A stretch of DNA of 64,000 nt from Rosellinia necatrix. Lineage: Eukaryota > Ascomycota > Sordariomycetes > Xylariales > Xylariaceae. Below, in pieces: positions 21,941-32,552 of this stretch (positions are counted from its first letter, which is position 1; the number at the start of each line of letters is the position of its first letter). The stretch covers positions 4,650,001 through 4,714,000 of the forward strand of contig JAGYVD010000002.1 in assembly GCA_021209875.1 (NCBI GenBank). Direction: 5' to 3'. The position numbers and the translations under genes are program-made. The notes beneath the pieces are model-generated. The model was not told the DNA's origin. It did no database searches and worked only from the letters and a program-made list of their open reading frames with translations.

Positions 21941-23812
21941 ATGGCTTCCTCTCCGAAAGCATCGGCGAGCTCCGGGAGTTCGACTTCGACCTCGGAGCGG
22001 ACACCTCTCCTCCGGCGAGACACGGGCCGCCCGAGGGCGGTCCGTAACGTCACATTCAATGCGAACCCCGTCTCAAGGACCATCGACCCCGAGCCACCGT
22101 CCTCTCTCAGCTCCTCGCCAGGCTCTACCTACACTCCCACCCCTGCGCGAGGCACAGTCTCTACCGCTACGGATAGCTCTTCGGCCGCGGCACCGCCGAT
22201 GCTTTCCGCCCTTAACAACCGACTGCGCCGGCGGAACAGCCATGGCTCCATCTTCACCACTTTACCCCCAACGATCCTACCGAAATTAGGCCCACAACGA
22301 AGCTCAAAGACTGCCCAGAAGCTGAAGCTACTCCCAAACCCCGAGCTCGATGAGGCAGACCCGGACGAGGAGGGCGGCCGAGATGTTTATTCCCAATACA
22401 CGCGCATCAAAGACCCTACAGCCAGGCGTGATGCCGCCAGATTGGGTAAAGCGGATCGCGATAGACTGCCTCGGGTGACTGCGTATTGTACGGCGAATAA
22501 ATACCAGATGGATGGCCTGATGCGGTTTCTGAAGGGCAGAGGCAAGGCGAAGGGCGCAAGTCCCAAACTAATTGACGAGTGCATATATTCACCATATGAC
22601 TACGATGCGGGGAAACGGACCGAGAGAGTAGAGCCGCTCAGTACATTTAGAGATCGGCCCGTATACACGCCAGAAAGGCGACATTCTACTGGCGAACTAG
22701 AGGCAGAGGAGCACCCCAACGTGTACAACCGAGCGGTTCTGACCGATTTCCAGGCCGATCAACGGCAGCATGGTCACGGACTCGAGGATCCTTTTGGTAC
22801 TGGTCGCGATGCCGACAATAACTTGACCTATCCGGACGAAAGCTCTGCGGATATTATACACCCACATGCGGCGGGTGCCGACTTTGATACTGAAGTGCAC
22901 ACGCCAGAGATTTTCCTCTTTGATTACGGCGTCGTGGTAATATGGGGCATGTCGCTGGAACATGAACAACGATTCCTAAAGGATATTGCCAAGTTCGAAC
23001 TCGAGAAACTAGATCCAGACGATGTTGAAACGGAATGTTTTAACTTTTATTACACACGAGAATACCAGGCGCGTATATACAACGATTTCATTACACTGCG
23101 AGACAAGGGCAACTACATGATCAAATTAGCAATATCGCATGCGCTCGCACAGAGCGTAAAGGTAGGCGCGTCTGTTCCTTTTACTCCGTCCGGCGTCCCC
23201 ATAAGTCGAGACATATGCTTGGGCGCGGTGGCTGACCCGTCTTACGAAACATAGACCTCCCTCTTCGAGGAGTTAATAGCGTCGACGGTAGAATCCTGCA
23301 AGGATATTCCGACTCAAATAGCGCTGGCGGGCAAAATATCACTGTCACGGACACAGATAAATATGCAAATAGGCGAGCTCTTTATCTTGCGCATAAACAT
23401 CCACCTGAACGGCAGTGTACTGGATACGCCTGAGCTTTTCTGGGTCGAGCCGCATCTCGAGCCTGTGTACCAGGCCGTCCGTAGCTACCTGGAGATGGAC
23501 CAGCGCGTTGGCCTGCTGACAGAACGTCTGGATGTAATTGCTGATTTGCTCGCCGTGCTCAAAGACCAGCTAAGTCATGGGCACGGCGAAATGCTTGAGT
23601 GGATTGGTATGTATATCTATCTATTCTTTCCCTAAGCCTATTGCGACCTATAACGTATAACATGACAAGTCTAGGCGCGGGACATTGGACATTCACTCTG
23701 GGTTGAAATAGAAGCTAACAGCGGGGTTGAAATAGTCATCGTTCTTATCGCCGCTGAGATTGTCGTCGCTGCTATTAACATCGTTGTTGACATCTATGCT
23801 GGTGTTGACTGA
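21941..23812 (+). CDS. Rmd1/Rmd8-type DUF155 membrane protein
   Basis: Exons 21941-23161, 23255-23606 and 23736-23812; 549 aa. The intron boundaries (GTAGGC...ATAG, GTATGT...ATAG) were set by reading-frame continuity. The N-terminal ~140 residues are Ser/Thr/Pro-rich. From about residue 178 comes a conserved block (RVTAYCTANKYQMDGLM). The DUF155 core follows from about 318 (EIFLFDYGVVVIWGMS, EHEQRFLKDI, then HALAQSVK joined to TSLFEELI, and LDTPELFWVEP). A C-terminal hydrophobic helix (IVIVLIAAEIVVAAINIVV, about 524-542) should anchor the protein in a membrane. The family includes yeast Rmd1/Rmd8, S. pombe Sif2/Sif3 and animal RMND1, with roles in mitochondrial or sporulation biology. Exact localisation cannot be told here, and no strong mitochondrial presequence is visible. 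Exon 3 (77 nt) encodes just the anchor and is easily missed. Confidence 0.87.
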
Positions 23813-24507
23813 GACGTCCACACACCATGTGACGCGAGGGGCTCCTACCCATTACCAGATGACCATGAATGAGGGTATTTCATCATCGCCCCCGCGGTTT
23901 CTGTCCCCGTTTCTGTACATATAGCATTGTATTGCAGCCATGGTGTTGGTAGGCTTAGCATTGGGTGGCCCGGCTCATCTTCAGGTTATTATTGCTACTG
24001 CGTTCGCTTTCCCGTATTGATCCCATCATAGCCAGCGCGTTCATTTCGTAGCTCGACGTAGACATACAAGGAAGCTTCACAGCACCCGAAGGAATTATTT
24101 CAGACTTGGTACCGCACCAAAGGTATTCTGCATATACATTGTATCAGGGTCGTCGTGCCAGTGTACCCTTGGGCCCAAGTACACATGGCTAAGTGAATTC
24201 TGGCTCCAAGCTGGCTTTATTTAATAGTGATACAAACATCTTCCACATGGTCGAATGCCCAACGAAAGACAATTAGCTCCCAAGTCATGCCTTATCTTCC
24301 CTAACGCCTTTTTTTACCATAAGCCGGGTAATACTGAAATGCAAATTACAGCGCCGTGTCTCCGGCCAAGTTCGGAATCGTCTTGGGACCGCGAAGGCCC
24401 CAGACCGCTTTCTACCACCTCCATCCTTGTTGGATATGCAGCGCGCGCCATAGATGAAGTCAACGCCAGTCAAACCCGTGGATCTGCCTCCAGATGTCTC
24501 GGCTATA
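23813..24507. other. 0.7 kb convergent intergenic region
   Basis: Between the 3' ends of the Rmd1-like gene (plus) and the HMG-box gene (minus). Nothing recognisable apart from presumed 3' UTRs. Confidence 0.6.
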
Positions 24508-25869
24508 CTAATCCGCACCTTCGTGCTCGTCCACCTCGGTCTCAGGATCCGTGTCCTGTTCGGCGCTGGGCTCGGGCTCCGCCTCGGCCATCTCGACGTC
24601 TTGATCGTCGTCCGCATCTTCTTCATCTTGGGGCTCCTCAAATCGGCTCCGGCCACCACGACTACTTCTATTATCCCGGGCGCGTGATCGCTCCCGCGCG
24701 GCGGCGTCTTTAACACCCTGTTTGAAGCTCTCTCGTGCCTCCTTCCACTGGGTCAATTCACGCTCGTACCGCGCCTGGAACTCCTCCTTCTCCTTCTCTG
24801 GGAGATCTTTCCAGCCACGCGCCAATTCCTCCTCAAGCCGGAACTCGCCAGCGGCGATCGCATCCTTGTGCTCTGCCTGGAGCACGGGTCGAGTATCGTT
24901 ACAGTAGATCTCGAACGCGTTGCTAGGCCGCTTGGGTGGTTTGGCCGCACCATTGGTAGGCCGGCCCTGTTCCTTTTGTGATTCTAATTGCGAATGTGAG
25001 AAACCATCTGAGCTGGGCGAGAGGGTTGTAAGGTGTTTGCTGATCAACGTTGCACCCAGTGTATTTCCGCCATCGTTGCTGGGTAAAAGAGATGGCTTAC
25101 GATGACCTCGTTTCGTCCGAAGCGGCTTATCCTGGGGCTAGATGGTTGTTCAGCATATCAGGACTCTCACGTTTCGGGTGCCTTGCCGTGGTACTACGTA
25201 CAGTGGGCGGGGGGCTCGGACTGCCTTCTGAATCTTCGACGTTGGTGCTTGTGCGCTTGGCGATTTGGTCTAGGATGAGAGCTCGCTCGAGACGCAACTT
25301 CTGAATCTGGCGTTTGAGTCTCGAGATTCGTAACCGATATGCATCATTCTCGTCCTCGATTTCCTTCGATCGTTCTTTGAGCTGGATGCATTTTCGTCGG
25401 TAGGCCTCCTCAACCGTTGGAGGTAGCGAAGGGGGGTGTGCTATAACGCAGAATAGGGTGTTAGTTTCAACGTTAGATTTTGCAGGTGAAGGTCAGTTAT
25501 GATAAACGGTCCATCGCCAGTTTCATGTTGCTGGGCTCCAGTTCGCGAGACCACAGCCAGCCCCGACTCATGTGAATGCGGTCTCTGCTATCCAGAACCC
25601 AAAAGGGGCCCTAGAGCTGGATCCATAGGTTTTTTTTTCCCCCGCAAGCCTGGAAGGCTAACAAGCATAGCAAATAGGCTTCCTCGGCGCGCCTGACCCG
25701 AGGCTGGTGTCATCAACGCGAGCAGACTTGATGGAGGCGGCATGACTTGGACAGGCTCAGGCTACACGATGCATATTTACAATCTCCTCTTAAACCCGAA
25801 TTTGGATATTTCCGAATTGAGCAAGCTGTCAACCAGCGCCAGTATCTTGGGCCCAATATGCGCATAGCG
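24508..25869 (-). CDS. HMG-box protein, INO80-type (Nht1/Nhp10-like); N-terminus unresolved
   Basis: Supported exons on the minus strand: 25440-25202 and 25131-24508, joined across the 70-nt intron 25132-25201. They encode a basic coiled coil (VEEAYRRKCIQLKERSKEI ... RLRISRLKRQIQKLRLERAL), a DKPLRTKRGHRK patch, an HMG box (KPPKRPSNAFEIYCNDTRP to FQARYERE, about 70 residues) and an acidic tail rich in Glu/Asp. A coiled coil preceding one HMG box fits the INO80-complex subunit Nht1/Nhp10; this is inference. A further exon, probably 25869-25781 (YAHIGPKILALVDSLLNSE..., GFKRR), looks coding, but its donor phase disagrees by one base with the next acceptor. Shortening the G6 run at 25431-25436 by one would restore it. 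The start codon upstream (possibly ATG near 25993) is uncertain. Divergent from CCT8. Confidence 0.72.
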
Positions 25870-26165
25870 CTGCGCCCAAACGATATCCGTTGTTGTGCAA
25901 TTCGTGCCATCGGATACAGTGGTATTGAACGGGGGCGGCAATTGGGCAAAGCATAGATGGTTCAAGTGTTCGACTTACAATTTTGAGGCGCCATCTCGAG
26001 ATGTCCAGGCAGCCAACCACTCGGGAAAAGAGTCGAGCGTTTAACGGCACGGCGACCTTGCCAACTAGATGTGCAGTCGTTGACGCCAACAGGAGCGGCA
26101 CCTGCCTGCGCCGAATAAAAGAAGAAGGCGTTGGGAATAGCGATGATGGTGGTGACGACAACAAC

Positions 26166-26197
<32 letters not shown>

Positions 26198-26198
26198 C
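26166..26198. repeat. (AGT)n trinucleotide microsatellite
   Basis: About ten uninterrupted AGT units between CAACAACAAC and CAACAACAAC flanks, inside the divergent promoter region. Confidence 0.85.
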
Positions 26199-26545
26199 AA
26201 CAACAACGGCGGTGATGGTGCTGATGATGCACCGACGATGGTGATGGTGGTGGTGGTGGTGAAGAGAATAACAAATGTGAGAGCGACAAGGGGACGCGCA
26301 TTCACTAGAAGGCCATAAGGGAAGAGAGGAAGAGAGTGAGACAACCCCAGTGGTGCGCCAAAACCGGGTGCTGATTGAGTGCAAGGCTGGGTTTGAGCAC
26401 CCCGTCGAAGCTTCCCAACAAATACGGTTGGTAGTGTACGGGGACGATACCAAATGAGCCTTGAATTGGAGATGGGCAACAGCAACGCGCGCGCCCAGGC
26501 ACGTCAGGGCAGTCTGTCCAGTGCATACCTGTTATCTGGTGTACT

Positions 26546-26802
26546 TGGGTAGGTACCTAAGTACTCAGCCTAAGACTTGAGATTACGATTACGGCTACTC
26601 CATTATGTAGGTTACAGTAGGTAGGTATGCTTAGATAGTGGGTCTAGACGCTGCCTACCTACCTACTAGGTAACTACCTAGGTAGGTACGTACTTGGTTG
26701 GGTAGTGCTCCAGGAGATCAATCATTCACTTATCGATAACAGATAAGACTCCCCCTCCTTCTAGTACAGAAAGGTACCTAGCTACCTACCTACCTACCTG
26801 TG
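26546..26802. repeat. ACCT/AGGT repeat cluster upstream of CCT8
   Basis: Many TAGGTAGGTA, CTACCTACCTAC and ACCTAGGTAGGT blocks over about 250 bp, ending about 215 bp before the CCT8 start. It may lie within the core promoter or in the divergent spacer. Confidence 0.7.
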
Positions 26803-27018
26803 CTTGCCGCCACTGCTCATTGAATCACTGCACAGTTAAAGCTACAAGGGCAGCCCCACTGAATTTTTCCAACACAAGACAGGGTTCATTTCCATATCCG
26901 CTGCCTCCTTTGTATCTATCTGCCGAAGAAGCACAGGAGCGAGCATAGGGAGAGTCAGAACCGCAGCTTAACGCAGCAAACGAGTGCGCAAGGCCAAGAG
27001 CAAGGAAGCTCTGTCAAT

Positions 27019-28793
27019 ATGTCTCTGAACATACCCAACGCCCCAAATGCCGGGCTGTTCAAGCAGGGCTACAACAAGTATGTGCACACCATCCTCCCCC
27101 TTCCCCGCCATGGGATGGGAACAACGTCAATACCGGGATGCCTGACTACCGCCGTCCAGCTACGATTCAGAAGATGGCGCCGTCTTGCGGAACATCGATG
27201 CCTGCCGAGCCATATCGTCCACGGTCCAGACGTCGCTCGGCCCCTATGGCCGGAACAAAATCGTCATCAACCATTTACAAAAGATGATCCTGACCTCCGA
27301 CGCTGCCACCATCTTGAAAGAGCTCGATGTCGTCCACCCCGCCGCTAAACTCCTCGTCATGGCAAGCCAGCAGCAGGAGGCCGAGATGGGGGATGCGACC
27401 AACCTGGTTATTGTCCTTGCCGGCGAGCTTCTCAAGAAAGCGGAGGATCTTCTACGCATGGGACTGAAAACCGCCGATATCGTTACCGGCTACGAACGTG
27501 CCCAGACCTTTGCGCTGGAGACGTTGGAAGAAATGGCCGTGGACAAGGTCGGGGATATTCAGGACCACCAAGAACTGAGCAAAGCTATCCGGACAGTCGT
27601 AGCAAGCAAGCAGAATGGAAACGAAGATATCCTAGCCAACCTCGTCGCCGAGGCCGTCTTGGCTGTCATGCCCAAGAACCCCGTTAATTTCAATGTTGAC
27701 AATGTTCGGGTTGTCAAGATCATGGGTGGGAGTTTGGAGCAGAGCCGAGTTGTAAAGGGCATGGTCTTTCCCAAGGAGCCAAATGGATCAATCAAAAAGG
27801 CAAAGAAGGCTAAAGTCGGCGTTTACTCCTGCCCAATCGACATCAGCCAGACAGAGACAAAGGGAACCGTCTTGCTGCATAACGCTAAGGAGATGATGGA
27901 TTTTTCCAAGGGCGAAGAGGAACAGCTCGAGGCAGCGATCAAGGAGCTCCACGACGCAGGCATAAGAGTGGTTGTTGCCGGCTCAACGGTCGGAGAGCTT
28001 GCGATGCACTACCTCAATCGTTACGACATTCTCATCATCAAGATTCTCAGCAAATTTGAGCTTCGGAGAGTATGCCGCGTCATCGGCGCCACTCCTCTAG
28101 CCAGATTGGGCGCGCCGATGCCGGATGAAATGGGGTCTGTCGACGTTGTCGAAACTCTCGAGATTGGCGGTGATCGTGTGACCGTTTTTAGACAAGAAGA
28201 TGAGGTGACAAGGACAGCCACCCTAGTCCTAAGGGGCGCCACGCAAAACTTTCTAGATGATGTGGAACGGGCAGTTGACGACGGCGTAAATGTAGTCAAG
28301 GCCATAACCCGCGATTCACGGTTAGTGCCTGGTGCTGGCGCAACAGAGCTACAGTTGGTTGGACGCATACAAGCGTTTGGCGATAAGACTCCCGGCCTGC
28401 CGCAGTATTCTATTCGGAAATTCGGAGAGGCCTTTGAAGTCATCCCGCGAACATTAGCAGAGAGTGCCGGGCTCGATGCTACTGAAGTACTGAGCAGACT
28501 TTACACGGCGCACCATAAAAAGGATGATTGGACTACCGGTGTCGATATCGAAGTAAGTATGGTCGTAAATCACCTGCAGTCTTTCAGCTAACACCTAATA
28601 GAACAATGACGATACCGGCACTCTCGACGCCAAGAAAAAGGGTATATTAGATCTCATGATCAGCAAGTCTTGGGCCATCAAGTTGGCAACTGAGGCAGCT
28701 CGAACTGTGCTTTCTGTAGATCAGATTATAGTCGCAAGACAAGCAGGTGGTCCCAAGCCCCCAGGACCTAACCCTAACTGGGATGAGGATTAG
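27019..28793 (+). CDS. cct8: Chaperonin CCT/TRiC subunit theta (CCT8)
   Basis: Subunit 8 of the cytosolic group II chaperonin, which folds actin, tubulin and WD40 proteins. Exons: 27019-27077, 27160-28552 and 28602-28793; 547 aa, the usual length for the family. Introns are 82 and 49 nt (the latter with CTAAC). The short first exon encodes SLNIPNAPNAGLFKQGYN and continues as NYDSEDGAVLRNIDACR. Nucleotide-binding signatures: TSLGPYGRNKIV, and GDATN at the position of the canonical GDGTT, a substitution I associate with CCT8 of filamentous fungi. Later: VVAGSTVGELAMHYLNRYDI in the apical domain, RGATQNFLDDVERAVDDG, LVPGAGATELQL, and a C-terminal IDQ-type segment (SVDQIIVARQAGG). The last exon ends with PGPNPNWDED. 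The leader from about 26880 is ordinary. Confidence 0.96.
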
Positions 28794-31700
28794 ACAAAAA
28801 GGAAATCATAGAGGGACTTCATCTACTATTTGGGCACAGGACTGTGGTCATAGGAATGTTCGCTCACAATATAAAATAGCCGGCAATCGCCGGGGCCTCG
28901 TCTGTATTACGAACATCTGCGCCGCGAGCTATGGTGTAATGAAATATCCAAGGTGTACTTCAAACCCCAAGCCGATTCCCTCGATAAATTAACAGCTGTG
29001 AGCCTTAAAATAAGTGTTGATGCTCCTAGCCTAGATGGCTTATTGTAAACCCCGAGTGGTGTCTCCCCCTTGGCACGCATTCAATCACCGTTATTCACTC
29101 TACATTTTGGCGGCTAGGCGTTATTCCTCGTATTTTACCTAACCCACAGCACCAGTCCTAAATACAACGTCAATTTGTTGGGGGAATTTTTACATCTCTT
29201 TGAGCAGATCCTAATTCATTAATATAACAACTTAGTAATAGCCATACCCTGACAATACTTCCCATGGGCGGTGTAAAGCCGCCAGTTAGTCCGTCTTATA
29301 TGGATATGTATCATTCTAGTGAACCAAAACGAACGAATATTTTAGCCGCAGCAGCCCCGAGGTCGAGAAGCTTCCCAATATCGACACAGCTGCGCGTTTG
29401 TCCTCAGATATACATGTCTGCTGGTTATATACTTCAATAAGCTGCAGAAGCGTAGCGTAGCCCTCGTGAGATATGGCGAGATCGACCATACGATGCTCAA
29501 CTCGGGCAAGGAGCACGCCGGAACACGGAACGGATTCACATAGTCTTCACAAATGTAGGCCGACGAAAGTCGACTATCTGTCAAACGTTCGGGTTCTTCA
29601 CACCGCCGGGGGAAACAGGGCGATTCCCTCTCATTGATAGAAACGACCCAGGGATATATATGATGGGTATCGGCCACGATGAGGCAATGAGGCCAGATGC
29701 TACGACAATACCGACTATATGCGAAATATGCGAGATTAAGACGACAATCTAGTATCCTTCGAACATAATTAATTATATGAATGGCCCTCGTCTAGGGTTT
29801 GTGGGACGCATATTGAGACTCAAACGCACTTGCGTTGCAAAACCCGTTGAGTTATCGCCTCATGCTTGTCGTTGATGATATTAGGTGCATTCTATTGCTA
29901 TAATTGCGTATTTCGGGTCAAAGGTGAGGAGAATCATGTTTTAGTTCTGAGGGATACACGATTCTCTTTATCTTCATGTGTCTCGGTATTTATCTCGTGG
30001 CTTTATGATGATGTGTTGTCCCACTCTAAGCAAGCGTTGTCGCCGACAAGGAAATACCTCATTTCTGTGTCGCCCGTCGAGCTCCTCCCTGGCCCGTAGC
30101 TAGATGATACTGCTCCAGCAAAGGAGAAACATTGCCCGCCATTAAACAGATAAATATGTGCATAGAACGAACAAAGTCCTTTCAGGACGTGGGAACGAGG
30201 GTCTCGATTCATACAAACTAGCGGTGGTCCTCGTAAGCCGCCCATCACTGAGTTCTATATTGTTAATAATTCATAATTATCGGACGAGATCTACAAATCT
30301 ATCACCATATGATCGATCAATCAGCGCATGTTGCCTCGTTGCTTCGCGTGACCCTTCTCATGTTGGGTGTAACAGAGGCTCGGACGGATCTTGGTAGCAT
30401 GTTACCATAGTGTCTAGATACTTTAAAGCCAACCCAAAGCGAGCTGTTTAAGCCCAATATTCCGGGGAAATAGAAGTAATCTTGCTCGAGTAAAGCTCAG
30501 AACCGAACTTCTCCTACTAGAGGACGCGACTCGTTAACCGAGTTCCGCCACGGTTTTCTGATCGAGGGAATTCCCAGCCTGTCGGTGGCAATATTCCTCG
30601 CGGATTCTGGCTCTTGCTAGTCCAAAAAGCCATTACACCGAGCGTCTCTCTTAGTTGCAGCCGTTGTGGCCGGAGTAATTCAAATCATGTTGTCATCACG
30701 TGGTCATCTGCTGGATTGGCTTGAAAGAGGCGTAGATGGTGACTGCTTTCTATTTCATAACGACTTGGAAAACCCTTGAAGTTCCGGTAGGGAGACGGCC
30801 TTCCTTCCCGCTTCTACGATGAAAATTGATGCATGTAAATGGCGCAGCATCGGCGCAACGAAACCAACCAGTCTTTAGGTGATCCCCCTGGAGTCGAGCT
30901 GAACTCTGTATCCGGCTATCATGTTGTTTTAGAATATGCCCACGAATGCTAGTGAAACTAACACACCTACCTACACCGGCATATTCAGCCTCCGGCCTAT
31001 CCCCCTGGGCAACCCGCCCAAAGTATTGCCCAATGACGCTGGCGGGGTTTATTCAGACACGCCTCATCCAACGGCAGAATGCAAATAGGAGGATCCGCCG
31101 ACAGAACCCGGGCCAACAGCTGCGACATGGCACCAGATTTATACCTTGACGCGTTTGTCCCGTCGTCTCGACATGTAATAGCAGGGACGTTGCTGGTGCT
31201 CAAGGGAAGCCAGCTGTTTGCATGATGTCCTCGACTTGGGGCGAGCAAGGTTGATATATCGGATTATGCTATGTACCAGTTAGATGCCTAGCGGCCATCC
31301 ATCAGCAGGGAATGTTTTAACAATCGCGCCCGGATCAACGAGTCAGACACACATCATCCATAGACTTCTTCCCCCGAGAGCGGTGCGTTTGGCGGATCAG
31401 ATGAAAACCGCCATTCTCCCTGCCCGCTACCTTCGTCTGCCTGCTACCAAGGTGTGGGTTCGACGAAGGGCCAGAACGAGGCCGACACCCGTAAGTGCCG
31501 GACCAGGATTTGGGAAATGCTGCATGAGGTTAGCTAGGTTGGGTATGTATGTATTTGAGTAAACAAGAACGTAGATCAATCAAGATCAAGATCAAGATAT
31601 AACTAGGTATGTATGATATGTATGTATGTGGCTAGGTGAGCCATTTCGGATCCGTCGTTGTTGAGGAATACGATCCGACCCGAAAAGGTGTGCGCACGGC

Positions 31701-31849
31701 ATTGGATGTAGTTCGCGTTCGTGTCCTCCAACACGATCCCTCGTGCAAAACGTGGTGAGTGTGCCCTGCAGCTCATTATGCATCATGGTCTGTCTAAGCT
31801 CTTCGCGGCAAAGTGAAGTGGCTCTCAGCGACACCTAAGCACATACCTA

Positions 31850-32160
31850 GTTACATACACTAGTAGTAGTATTAACGTCTAATCTAGGTGAAGTTACATA
31901 CACTAGGTACTTAAGTGAGTAACTAACCTACGACGTACCTAGGTAGGTGACTTGGCGCCAATCTGATATCGCTAGCGTAGGATTGGTACCATACCTAGGT
32001 ATTTGTGCATGTCAGTCTATAACTAGGTAGGTAGTGCATGTATGTACTACGTAGTCGCGCATGTATTGTACATAATTAGGTACGAAGTACATACAATGCC
32101 TGTACTAGGTAGTTATACATACATATGTACTCAAATATCTGCATACTTGATTACCTACTA
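31850..32160. repeat. ACCT/AGGT and TACGTA-rich repeat cluster
   Basis: A run of short motifs such as ACCTAGGTAGGTGAC, ACTAGGTACTTA and TACATACACTAG, including a duplicated AGTTACATACACTAG (about 31850 and 31892). It is a diffuse member of the same repeat family. Confidence 0.6.
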
Positions 32161-32526
32161 TGTACTCGTCTAGCCTGCGCGTGTAGTGTAAAGAAAGTAT
32201 GATCTTAGCGCCCCAACCCACGCCGCCGCGAGACAGGGGCGTTGAACAAGGGGGTCAGGCTTCCTAATTTAGGAGGGATGAGGGATTGTTTTTCCTCTTG
32301 GTAAGTAGTTAGTTATCTGGTATCTGGTTGTCTGAACTACCTATGTTGGTCTGTGTCTCTGGTTAACCAAGTGTAACTTAGCTGCCGTTCCCCTGATCAC
32401 CCCGATTCTGCCCCGATCATGGAGATCAATCGTTTCGAAGGGGAGCCGTAGGACACCGAAGCCGTCATGCCAGTCTAAAGCAGCATAATCCGCAAGCCAC
32501 TACAAGCTCCAAGAAGCACACAAAAC

Positions 32527-32552
32527 CACACACACACACACACACACACACC
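32527..32552. repeat. (CA)n microsatellite
   Basis: CACACA dinucleotide run of about 26 bases followed by imperfect ACACACC units, in the middle of the gene desert. Confidence 0.8.

Larger units (their letters stand above)
25870..27018. other. Divergent promoter region between the HMG-box gene and CCT8
   Basis: About 1.1 kb. The HMG-gene side carries an (AGT)n microsatellite (about 26166-26198) plus GGTGATGGTG-type triplets. The CCT8 side holds a dense ACCT/AGGT block (about 26546-26802). A long open frame on the minus strand here (25829-26485) encodes poly-Leu from the microsatellite and is not believed. The first HMG exon may lie around 25977-25993 (ATGGCGCCTC followed by a GTAAGT donor). 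Confidence 0.5.

Noticed and set aside
25829..26485. 218-aa minus-strand frame with poly-Leu, and an overlapping frame with poly-His and poly-Thr runs
   Set aside because: The repeats are translations of the (AGT)n and GGT-type microsatellites in three frames. It has no ATG start and no domain.
30500..30560. tRNA-like stretch (stem-like TCGTTAACCGAGT region)
   Set aside because: No acceptor pairing, no proper T-loop TTCGA at the required spacing, and no Pol III terminator.
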